A stretch of DNA of 10,103 nt, taken from the NCBI GenBank assembly GCA_023253905.1, contig JALREG010000326.1, positions 1 to 10,103 on the forward strand, given 5' to 3'. Position 1 is the first letter of the stretch. The number at the start of each line of letters is the position of its first letter. This DNA is from Burkholderiaceae bacterium. GTDB taxonomy: Bacteria; Pseudomonadota; Gammaproteobacteria; Burkholderiales; Burkholderiaceae. Positions 1 through 6,369 of this stretch are shown here, one piece after another. The notes under the pieces were generated by a model that had not been told where the DNA came from, ran no database searches, and worked only from the letters and a program-made list of their open reading frames with translations. A program made the translations under genes and the position numbers.

Positions 1-2
1 TC

Positions 3-167
3 GAGGCGCAGCAGCGCATTCTGGATCGGGTATCGCTTGATACGCGGACGGTCTATACGAAAGCTGATCAGGCGCCCGGGCGGGCGCGGAGCATGGTGTT
101 GGCGATGATCGCGCAAGAAGAGCGCGCACGGGCACAGGCAATCAACCCGGAAAGCACCGCACTTTAG
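3..167 (+). CDS. 3' end of an unrecognised protein (partial, start outside window)
   Basis: An open frame enters from the left edge and runs 54 codons to a TAG at 165-167. The other two + frames are closed by TGA within this stretch, so this is the only + frame that can be the tail of a gene. The visible peptide is hydrophilic and rich in Ala, Arg, Gln and Glu, and its last third (ending INPESTAL) looks like a charged amphipathic helix followed by a short tail. It has no membrane segment and no motif that I can assign to a family. It ends 19 bp before the stop of the convergent 2-hydroxyacid dehydrogenase gene. Calling it a real gene end rests only on open frame, codon style and tight convergent packing; no function is proposed. 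Confidence 0.5.
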   Translation, partial: EAQQRILDRVSLDTRTVYTKADQAPGRARSMVLAMIAQEERARAQAINPESTAL

Positions 168-186
168 CCGCGAGCTCCAAGGAGAA

Positions 187-1170
187 TTACCCGCGCTTAG
201 CCAACGCCGATGCGTTGATAAGGTGTGCGGTGTCACCTGACGCGAATCTCAGGATATTTTCAAAGGCTCCGGAAAAAAACGCCTCGTAGTTATCTTGCTC
301 GACAAACCCGATGTGCGGAGTCGCCAGCACGTTAGCCCGACGAAGCAGTGAATCATTCGGGTCAGTGAGGGGCTCGTTATCAAACACATCGATCGCAGCA
401 AAACCTGGGCGTCCGGCGTCGAGCGCTTGCTCCAGCGCGCCGGGAGCGAGCAGTCCAGCTCGTGCCGTATTCACAAACAGGGCGTCGCGCTTCATCTGCA
501 TCAGATCACTGGCCCGGATCAGATGCTCAGTCTCGGGCGTAAGCTTCAGATGCACGCTCACCACATCGCAGTCAGCTAGAAACCGCCCAACCGACGAAGC
601 GCATTCAAAGCCCGCCTGTCGGGCGCGCTGCAGACTGCTGTCGCGGCCCCAGATGAGAACCCTCATACCGAACGCACGTCCGTAACTGGCCACCTGCTGG
701 GCAATCTTGCCGAATCCCCACAGCCCCAGGGTTCGCCCGTGCAGTTGTCGGCCTATCGGTGCCTGCCAGCGGCCGCTTCGAAGCGATTCGATCTGAATCG
801 TGAGCTTGCGCTCCGCGGCAAGAATCATCGCCCAGCACAACTCCGCCGTGGCATGACCCGCACCACGACTTGCAGCAACGGCGATGCCGCGTGCACTGCA
901 GGCGGCGACATCAAGGGTGCCCGGAAGCGCGCCGGCGCAGCTAATGATCCGGAGTTTCGGCGCAAGGTCCAATACCGTTCCGTCCACGGTAGAGCGCTCA
1001 CGGATCAGGACCAGCGCATCGGCACCCGCCAGACGCTCAGCCCACTGGTCGGTCGAGACGGCAGACGCCTGGTACACGACAATATCGTGCCCCGCCACAG
1101 CGTTAAATGCCCGCAGGTGCCGCACGCTGTCGGCGTAGTCGTCCACAATGACAATTCGCATGGTGCTCAC
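187..1170 (-). CDS. D-isomer-specific 2-hydroxyacid dehydrogenase family protein
   Basis: A protein of about 327 aa, the usual family length, predicted to be cytoplasmic. It should interconvert a 2-keto acid and a D-2-hydroxy acid (or a related substrate such as hydroxypyruvate) using NAD(P)H. The split catalytic domain covers roughly residues 1-105 and 290-327, around a Rossmann domain at about 106-289. The catalytic set is complete: Arg237 in NTARAGLL, Glu266 in DVFDNEPL, His286 in ATPHIGF. The dinucleotide loop reads GFGKIA (152-157), with Ala in place of the usual third Gly. The following strand ends WGRD (174-177); the Arg there leaves the NAD versus NADP preference open. The longest frame starts at GTG 1170; an ATG at 1161 (codon 4) has AAGTGAG upstream and is an equally good start. 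It lies 70 bp downstream of the Gfo/Idh gene on the same strand and is probably co-transcribed with it. The exact substrate cannot be read from sequence. Confidence 0.92.
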   Translation of the reverse strand: MSTMRIVIVDDYADSVRHLRAFNAVAGHDIVVYQASAVSTDQWAERLAGADALVLIRERSTVDGTVLDLAPKLRIISCAGALPGTLDVAACSARGIAVAASRGAGHATAELCWAMILAAERKLTIQIESLRSGRWQAPIGRQLHGRTLGLWGFGKIAQQVASYGRAFGMRVLIWGRDSSLQRARQAGFECASSVGRFLADCDVVSVHLKLTPETEHLIRASDLMQMKRDALFVNTARAGLLAPGALEQALDAGRPGFAAIDVFDNEPLTDPNDSLLRRANVLATPHIGFVEQDNYEAFFSGAFENILRFASGDTAHLINASALAKRG

Positions 1171-1240
1171 TTGAAAATTTGGCGAAGCCGATCGGGCTAA
1201 GAAGCGAGTCGGATCGTAGCAGCTACATGGCCTTCGAGGA

Positions 1241-2317
1241 TCAGCGCTGCGCCGGGTGGATCTCCACCACCCGCCCGCTTCGCGCCGCCTGCGCCACGGC
1301 TTGTACCACCCTCAGATTCTGTAAGCCGTCTCGCGCGCTCACGCGCGGCTCTGCACGACCGCGAATCACCTCGACAAAATGCGCCATCTGCTGCTCGAGC
1401 GGGTCCACCTGCTCGAGTTCGATGATGGACATTGCGAGCGGCTTGTGCCAGGAGCGGCCCGGTTCATCAAGGTAGCGCTGGACACGCATGGTGGGGATCG
1501 ACAGCGACCCCATCGTGCCTGAAATGAGACAGCTATCGTCGCGGCTCGTATGACCCGGATTGAACCGAGGGTCTTCGCCCGAGGTGTGTTCCCAGCTGCG
1601 ATCAGACGCAGCCGTGTCAGAAATCATCACGGTGCCGAGCGCACCGCTTTCAAAACGGAGCGCAATCGCCGCGCTGTCCTCCACCGCGAACCCCCGGGTC
1701 GCGTTCGAGGTAAAGGCCTGAACCGCCGCGATCTCCCCACATAACGCCCGCAGGCTTCCGACCTCATGGATGAGGTTCATCAAAATCGGGCCGCCTCCGG
1801 GCTCGCGCCGCCATCGGTAAGGACCATCGTAGTAGCCCTCGTTATCGGGCTTGTAGAACAGGATGGTCGTGGTCGCGGCCACAATTCGCCCGAGCACACC
1901 GCTACGAACCACCTCTGCCGCGCGCGTCATGATCGAACTGTGGAGCCGGTGATGACCCACGAGAATCGGAATGCCGGCCTTGCTGGCCGCTTCGCACAAG
2001 CGCGCCCCAGCCTCCACGCTATCGGCAAGCGGTTTTTCTACCATCGATGGAACACCCGCCTCGACACAGGCCAGCGCATGGGGCACGTGCAGGGCGTTGG
2101 GCGAACTGATCACCACGCCATCGGGGCGGTCCGCTTCGAGCAGATCAGCGAGATCAGTAAAGTGCGGCACGCCCAGCTGCCCGGCCTGCTCCATGGACGC
2201 GGGCGATGGGTCGGCGAGCGCCACCAGCCGGGCGGCGCCAGGCATGCGCGCAATCATTTCAATGTGGCGACGGCCAATCTGGCCCGCGCCCGCTACCGCT
2301 ATCCTGACTGGCTGCAC
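1241..2317 (-). CDS. Gfo/Idh/MocA family oxidoreductase
   Basis: An NAD(P)-dependent dehydrogenase of the glucose-fructose/inositol dehydrogenase family, 358 aa from the chosen start, predicted cytoplasmic. The N-terminal Rossmann domain carries GAGQIG (10-15) right after the first strand, and the strand-end Asp in ALADPSP. The family EKP motif (Glu94-Lys95-Pro96), with its active-site lysine, is present. In the C-terminal domain GGGP is followed by NLIHEVG, with conserved His184; the position usually held by Asp in the HxxD pattern is Gly187. Start choice: the frame stays open to 2470, with ATG codons at 2374 and 2362. Those lack a clear Shine-Dalgarno and add residues unlike the family. GTG 2317 has GGGAG eight bases upstream and begins four residues before the first Rossmann strand. 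It is the first gene of a leftward pair with the 2-hydroxyacid dehydrogenase and diverges from the alcohol dehydrogenase. The substrate (sugar, polyol or other cyclic or hydroxy compound) is unknown. Confidence 0.9.
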   Translation of the reverse strand: MQPVRIAVAGAGQIGRRHIEMIARMPGAARLVALADPSPASMEQAGQLGVPHFTDLADLLEADRPDGVVISSPNALHVPHALACVEAGVPSMVEKPLADSVEAGARLCEAASKAGIPILVGHHRLHSSIMTRAAEVVRSGVLGRIVAATTTILFYKPDNEGYYDGPYRWRREPGGGPILMNLIHEVGSLRALCGEIAAVQAFTSNATRGFAVEDSAAIALRFESGALGTVMISDTAASDRSWEHTSGEDPRFNPGHTSRDDSCLISGTMGSLSIPTMRVQRYLDEPGRSWHKPLAMSIIELEQVDPLEQQMAHFVEVIRGRAEPRVSARDGLQNLRVVQAVAQAARSGRVVEIHPAQR

Positions 2318-2445
2318 GGTCTGGTCTCCCGGAATTTGCGCACCAAGGGTGATCGCAGGCATATGTGATGGCATTCTAGCGACCGCGCGGGCGGCCTTCC
2401 GCCGACAAACCCGCAGTGTGCGTTGCCAGCCGAGGAAAATCCGCC
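2318..2445. promoter_or_regulatory. divergent intergenic region between the two transcription units
   Basis: Promoters for the leftward Gfo/Idh-hydroxyacid dehydrogenase pair and the rightward alcohol dehydrogenase should lie here, because the two start codons face away from each other. I see no convincing -35/-10 pair. A short direct repeat, GGCAT at 2358-2362 and again at 2370-2374 (12-bp period, about one helical turn), surrounds ATGTGAT and could be a regulator contact. The right-hand end holds the alcohol dehydrogenase ribosome site GAGGAAA (2432-2438). If the Gfo/Idh gene instead starts at ATG 2374 or 2362, most of the left half is coding. Confidence 0.4.
2326..2330 (-). promoter_or_regulatory. 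Shine-Dalgarno deciding the Gfo/Idh start
   Basis: CTCCC on the + strand reads GGGAG on the minus strand, eight bases before GTG 2317. The in-frame ATGs further upstream have no comparable site. This favours the shorter 358-aa product and leaves the divergent region at 128 bp. Confidence 0.55.
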
Positions 2446-3552
2446 ATGAAAATTCTTGCTGCCGTTGCACGCGGCCGGTCCGAGCCGCTCGGATTCGAAT
2501 CGCTCAATCTGGCTGATCCAGCTCACGACGAAATCCTGGTGAAACTGGTCGCAAGCGGTGTCTGTCACACCGACCTGCGGGCGATCGAAGTCGAAGGCAT
2601 GGTACCCAAGCCGATCGTACTGGGTCACGAAGGCGCCGGAATCGTGGAGGCCGTGGGAAGCGCGATCACCAAGGTGAAGCCTGGCGATGCCGTTCTGCTC
2701 ACCTTCGACTCCTGCGGCAGTTGCCCGTCCTGCAGCGCGCGAGCGCCGTCCTACTGTCAACACCTGCTCGCACGTAATTTTTCAGGCAAGAAACCATCGG
2801 GCAGCATCCCCTATACCGATGCGAACGGCGCGCCCGTCTTCGGCAATTTTTTCGGGCAATCGTCGTTTGCAACCCATGCGCTCTGTCGCAGCCGCAATGT
2901 GGTCAAGGTTGCGGCCGGCGCGCCGCTCGATCTGCTCGCGCCCTTGGGCTGCGGCATCCAGACAGGGGCCGGCGCTGTCATGCGATCGCTCAAGGTGGGC
3001 GATGGCCAGTCGCTTGCGGTGTTTGGTACAGGCTCTGTGGGATTGAGTGCCATCATGGCCGCACGGATTGTGGGCGCAGATCCGATCATTGCGATTGATG
3101 TTCATCCTGCACGACTGGCCGCAGCGCGTGATCTGGGTGCCACTCACACGATCGATGCATCGTACGAAGACGTGGCCGCCCGACTGCGCGAGATCACAGG
3201 CCACGGCGTGAAGTTTGCAATCGACACCTCGGGGCTTGCGCGCTCGGTCAAAACCGCAGTCGAGTCACTTGCCCCGCTCGGAACCTGCGGCGTGATCGCC
3301 GCAACTCGCGAACCCGAAGTTGGCATCGTCACCCGGCAATTGATGGTGGGTGGTCGATCGATTCGCGGCATTGCCGAGGGCGACAGCATTCCCGACGAAT
3401 TCATCCCCGAGCTGGTCGAGCACTACGCGCGCGGCCGCCTGCCGCTCGAGCGGCTGGTCACACATTTCCCCTTCGAGCATATCAACGAGGCCATTCACGA
3501 AGCACATGGAGGCGCGGTGATCAAGCCGATTTTGCGCATGGGAAACCGCTAA
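2446..3552 (+). CDS. zinc-dependent aryl-alcohol-type alcohol dehydrogenase (MDR family)
   Basis: A medium-chain zinc alcohol dehydrogenase of 368 aa, the normal length, cytoplasmic, oxidising a primary alcohol to an aldehyde (or the reverse) with NAD(H). Catalytic-zinc ligands are visible as Cys40 (GVCHTDL), His61 (GHEGAG) and Cys169 (LGCGIQTGAG). Structural-zinc ligands are Cys90, Cys93, Cys96 and Cys104 (C-x2-C-x2-C-x7-C). The Rossmann loop GTGSVG spans 194-199, and Asp218 at the end of the second strand predicts NAD preference. The overall pattern, especially LGCGIQTGAGAV and GSVGLSAIMAA, is closest to benzyl/aryl-alcohol dehydrogenases as I remember them; a class III or terpene-alcohol relative is possible. 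ATG 2446 is chosen over an in-frame GTG at 2416 because GAGGAAA lies seven bases upstream and the family N-terminus begins there. The gene is separated from the cupin by 139 bp, so it may be its own transcript or the first gene of the rightward run. Confidence 0.93.
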   Translation: MKILAAVARGRSEPLGFESLNLADPAHDEILVKLVASGVCHTDLRAIEVEGMVPKPIVLGHEGAGIVEAVGSAITKVKPGDAVLLTFDSCGSCPSCSARAPSYCQHLLARNFSGKKPSGSIPYTDANGAPVFGNFFGQSSFATHALCRSRNVVKVAAGAPLDLLAPLGCGIQTGAGAVMRSLKVGDGQSLAVFGTGSVGLSAIMAARIVGADPIIAIDVHPARLAAARDLGATHTIDASYEDVAARLREITGHGVKFAIDTSGLARSVKTAVESLAPLGTCGVIAATREPEVGIVTRQLMVGGRSIRGIAEGDSIPDEFIPELVEHYARGRLPLERLVTHFPFEHINEAIHEAHGGAVIKPILRMGNR

Positions 3553-3627
3553 ACGCTCATCAGCAACCCGCCGCCTGTCCTCAAACAGTCTTTTGGACCG
3601 CCTGCGCCTCAGGAACGGACTTTCCGC

Positions 3628-3655
3628 TTGATCGTTGTACACAAACGCTTACCAT
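3628..3655 (+). promoter_or_regulatory. candidate sigma-70 promoter ahead of the cupin-Mo-TRAP operon
   Basis: TTGATC at 3628-3633 (four of six matches to TTGACA) and TACCAT at 3650-3655 (four of six matches to TATAAT) are 16 bp apart. They sit in the longest gap of the rightward run, about 36 bp before the cupin start. The match is moderate and the region is otherwise GC-rich, so this is a candidate only. Confidence 0.3.
3635..3644. promoter_or_regulatory. TTGT-AC-ACAA inverted repeat, candidate GntR-type operator
   Basis: TTGTACACAA has perfect 4-bp inverted arms (TTGT/ACAA) around a 2-bp spacer. It lies between the proposed -35 and -10 elements. The arms resemble the TNGT...ACNA half-sites of FadR-subfamily GntR regulators, which often control TRAP and acid-catabolism operons, although the spacer is one base shorter than the common form. 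A short palindrome can arise by chance; no regulator gene is in the window. Confidence 0.27.
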
Positions 3656-3691
3656 CGGCGAAACGCCCGCAACCCTCCACAGGAGCCCCCC

Positions 3692-4078
3692 ATGTCGCGC
3701 TATCTGATTCGCACCGCTGACGTGCCGGGTTATCACCCCGCCAACCATACTGGTACCACCAACCGCCGTCTGATCGGACCTGAAACGGTGGGCGCCAAGC
3801 AGGTGGAAATGCTGTTGGGCGTGATTGAAAAAGGTCAGGGTGCCCTCCCCCATGCACACCCTGGCATTGAACAAATCTGCTACCTGCTCGAGGGAACGGC
3901 AACGGCGCAGGTAGGCGACGAATCCTTCGAAATGCGGGCGGGTGACACCTGCTTTTTTCCGGCAGACGTGATGCATGTCTTCACCGTCACCAGCGATACG
4001 CCGGTCAAGCTTCTCGTGATCTACGCACCGCCCTATGGCGAATCGCCCGACAAGGTGATCCGGCCACCGGCTGCTTGA
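3692..4078 (+). CDS. small single-domain cupin protein
   Basis: A 128-aa protein that is almost entirely one cupin beta-barrel (about residues 35-112), predicted cytoplasmic. The first cupin motif contains HAHPGIE, giving metal ligands His54, His56 and Glu60. The second is GDTCFFPADVMH with His95 as fourth ligand; its usual PxG is PAD here. All four ligand positions for Fe, Mn, Ni or Zn are kept, so metal binding is likely. Such small cupins may be isomerases, decarboxylases, dioxygenase-like enzymes or ligand sensors, and sequence alone does not decide. ATG 3692 is preferred to an upstream in-frame start at 3635 because AGGAG lies six bases before it and the extension does not look like a cupin. 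It is the first gene of the tight operon. Its TGA is in the same reading frame as the molybdenum subunit that follows 21 bp later. Confidence 0.88.
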   Translation: MSRYLIRTADVPGYHPANHTGTTNRRLIGPETVGAKQVEMLLGVIEKGQGALPHAHPGIEQICYLLEGTATAQVGDESFEMRAGDTCFFPADVMHVFTVTSDTPVKLLVIYAPPYGESPDKVIRPPAA

Positions 4079-4099
4079 TCGCACAACGCGAACCGCGAA

Positions 4100-6358
4100 G
4101 TGGCGAGTGCATTGGGTACGCAAGCCAACACGGCCATTCCTGGCGCTGGCGAATCGCTGCCACGCGTTGAAGATGATCATCTCCTGAGGGGCCAAGGGCG
4201 CTTTGTTGGCTCGCTGGATCTGCCCGGGATGGCCCATGCGGTCGTCCTCCGTTCAATGCATGCGCGGGCGCGTCTTCACAACCTTGACACCGTCGCTGCA
4301 CGAAAGATGCCTGGCGTACTGGGCGTATTCACCTCGGACGATCTGCTGGCATCGGGCATCTCGCCCATCGGTTTTCATGCGGCAGTCCCTTCCGAGAGCG
4401 GGGGCGAGATGTCCGCTCCGCCGCGCCATGCGCTCGCTCGCGACGAGCTTCGCCACGTGGGCGAGCCGATCGCACTGGTGGTGGCCACCAGCCGCTATGC
4501 AGCGCTTGATGCTGCCGAGCGTATCGAGGTCAAGGCCGAGCCGCTACCCGCGGCATCCGGCCTTCCCCAGACGCTGGAGCCCAACGCGCCGCAGCTCTGG
4601 CCGGGGGCGCCCGGCAACATCGTCGGACGCTATGAATATGGCGACGCCCAAGCCGTCGCAGAGGCGATGCACTCCGCCGCCCACGTTGTACGACTGCGTA
4701 TCGTCAATCAACGCGTTGCACCCACCGCCATGGAGCCACGCGGCGCGGTGGGTGTCTGGCACGCCGATCAGCAACGGTTCACGCTACACGCAGCCAGCCA
4801 GACCCCGCACCTCACGCGCCAGCTGCTTGCGCCCGTGCTTGGCGTGCCCGAGTCTGCGATTCGGGTGCAGGTAGGTGATATTGGCGGAGGCTTTGGCAGC
4901 AAGGTATCCATTTACCCCGAGGATGTGCTCGTCCTCTATGCCGCGCGGGAGTTGCGATGCCCGGTGCGCTGGGTGGCCGATCGCAGCGAAAGCTTTCTCT
5001 CAGACATGCACGGCCGGGACCATCTGAGCGAGTGCGAACTCGCGCTCGACGCAGCGGGGCGGTTCCTTGCCCTCAAGGTCCGCGACTGGGCAGACATGGG
5101 CGCTTACATCAGCTTCTTTGGCGCTGCCATCGCCACGCGAACGGGCAATCGTGTCGCAAACGGCGCCTATCACATCCCCTTCATTCACGCGGAGATCCGC
5201 GCGGTGCTGTCGAATACACCGCCCACCGGGCCCTACCGGGGCGCGGGCCGTCCGGAAACCGTATACCGACTCGAACGGCTGATTGATGTGGCGGCGCGAA
5301 GGATGGCGATCGACCCTGCGGAACTGCGGCGACGGAACCTCATCCGTCCGGATCAGATCCCCTACACCAACGTGGTTGGCCAGACCTACGACAGCGGACG
5401 TTTCCCCGCGGTGCTGGCTCAGGCGATGACACGCGCAGACTGGCATGGGTTCGAAGGGCGGCGCACTGCCGCGCAAGCACGCGGACGGCTGCGAGGCCGC
5501 GGAATCGCCTATCACATCGATTCCACAAGCGGCATCACGCCGAGCGAAACCGCCACCCTGTCACTCGAGGCCACAACGGTCACCGTGCGGTCGGGCACGC
5601 AGGCAATGGGCCAGGGCCTTGAAACCGCTTACACGCAACTGGTGGCGGCCAATCTGGGCGTGTCACCGGAACGGGTACGCATCATTCAGGGCGATACCGA
5701 CCGGGTCTCATCGGGCGTTGGTAGCTACGGCTCGCGCTCGCTCTACATCGGTGGCGCAGCCATTGTGCAGGCCACACGCGTACTCCTCGAGCAACTGGGG
5801 CTCACCCGCCCACCCGCACTCAATCAGATTTTTTCGATCGCGGAAAGCTTGGGCAAGCCTGGGTGCAGCGTGGCGGACACCGCCACCTCGCCCTTCTGTT
5901 TCCCGAACGGCTGCCATATCTGCGAGGTGGAAATCGACCCGGCCACCGGCGAGGTGAGCGTCGAGCGCTACACCGCGGTCGATGATGTCGGGACGGTGAT
6001 CCATCCGGTCATCGTCGAGGGTCAGACCTGGGGCGCTGTGGTGCAGGGGCTCGGTCAGGCACTGCTCGAGCACGTGGTGCATGACCCCGACTCGGCACAG
6101 CTTCTGACGGGTTCACTCATGGACTATGCGCTTCCAAGGGCGACGCTACTGCCGGCCATGGACACGCTCCTCGACCAGAAGGCGCCCTCCACTACGGGAA
6201 TCCTGGGCGCAAAGGGAGCGGGGGAAGGCGGGGCGCTGGGTGCGCCGCCCGCTGCGGTCTCAGCAGTCATGGACGCTTTAAGCGAATTCGGAACCGAACA
6301 CCTGGATATGCCTTTACTGCCGGAGCGGATCTGGCGAATCATTCACTCAAAGCACTAA
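4100..6358 (+). CDS. xanthine dehydrogenase family molybdopterin-binding (large) subunit
   Basis: The molybdenum-cofactor subunit of a xanthine oxidase-type hydroxylase, 752 aa. It should hydroxylate a heterocycle or oxidise an aldehyde using water-derived oxygen. An a/b-hammerhead domain (about 26-145) precedes two Mo-cofactor domains (about 155-385 and 405-700). Visible active-site elements are Gln234 (ASQTPH), GGGFG (262-266), PYRGAGRPE with Arg380 (378-386), GQG (504-506), GSYGSRS (541-547) and the catalytic Glu709 in GAKGAGEGG. The RGAGR loop is not the AYxCSFR loop of true CO dehydrogenase, so it is not CoxL form I. There is no N-terminal Tat signal, so it is cytoplasmic. The segment between SRSLYIGG (546-553) and FPNGCH (601-606) is shorter than I expect for the family. 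No 2Fe-2S or FAD subunit and no XdhC-type maturation factor is in the window. The GTG start at 4100 has no clear Shine-Dalgarno; TTG 4112 is an alternative. Eleven bases separate its stop from the TRAP gene. Confidence 0.93.
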   Translation: MASALGTQANTAIPGAGESLPRVEDDHLLRGQGRFVGSLDLPGMAHAVVLRSMHARARLHNLDTVAARKMPGVLGVFTSDDLLASGISPIGFHAAVPSESGGEMSAPPRHALARDELRHVGEPIALVVATSRYAALDAAERIEVKAEPLPAASGLPQTLEPNAPQLWPGAPGNIVGRYEYGDAQAVAEAMHSAAHVVRLRIVNQRVAPTAMEPRGAVGVWHADQQRFTLHAASQTPHLTRQLLAPVLGVPESAIRVQVGDIGGGFGSKVSIYPEDVLVLYAARELRCPVRWVADRSESFLSDMHGRDHLSECELALDAAGRFLALKVRDWADMGAYISFFGAAIATRTGNRVANGAYHIPFIHAEIRAVLSNTPPTGPYRGAGRPETVYRLERLIDVAARRMAIDPAELRRRNLIRPDQIPYTNVVGQTYDSGRFPAVLAQAMTRADWHGFEGRRTAAQARGRLRGRGIAYHIDSTSGITPSETATLSLEATTVTVRSGTQAMGQGLETAYTQLVAANLGVSPERVRIIQGDTDRVSSGVGSYGSRSLYIGGAAIVQATRVLLEQLGLTRPPALNQIFSIAESLGKPGCSVADTATSPFCFPNGCHICEVEIDPATGEVSVERYTAVDDVGTVIHPVIVEGQTWGAVVQGLGQALLEHVVHDPDSAQLLTGSLMDYALPRATLLPAMDTLLDQKAPSTTGILGAKGAGEGGALGAPPAAVSAVMDALSEFGTEHLDMPLLPERIWRIIHSKH

Positions 6359-6369
6359 CAGGAGGAGCC

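Noticed and set aside
1766..2516. Long + strand open frames opposite the Gfo/Idh gene
   Set aside because: They lie antisense to a gene with clear family motifs, their products are Arg/His/Ser-rich with no recognisable domain, and such shadows are common in high-G+C DNA.
3553..3600. Terminator after the alcohol dehydrogenase gene
   Set aside because: Only GTCC/GGAC arms with an 18-base loop are visible; too weak to call, so readthrough into the cupin operon remains possible.
3581..4237. Minus-strand open frame of 218 codons across the cupin gene and its promoter gap
   Set aside because: It opposes a cupin with all metal ligands and a good ribosome site, and its translation is low-complexity in style with no motif.
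4203..4874. +1-shifted frame of 223 codons inside the molybdenum subunit
   Set aside because: It is a Pro/Arg/Ser/Trp/Cys-rich frame-shadow; the main frame carries the conserved hammerhead and Mo-site motifs throughout.
4100..6358. Annotating the molybdenum subunit as CO dehydrogenase CoxL
   Set aside because: The active-site loop is PYRGAGRPE, not the AYxCSFR loop of form I CoxL, and no coxS or coxM is adjacent.
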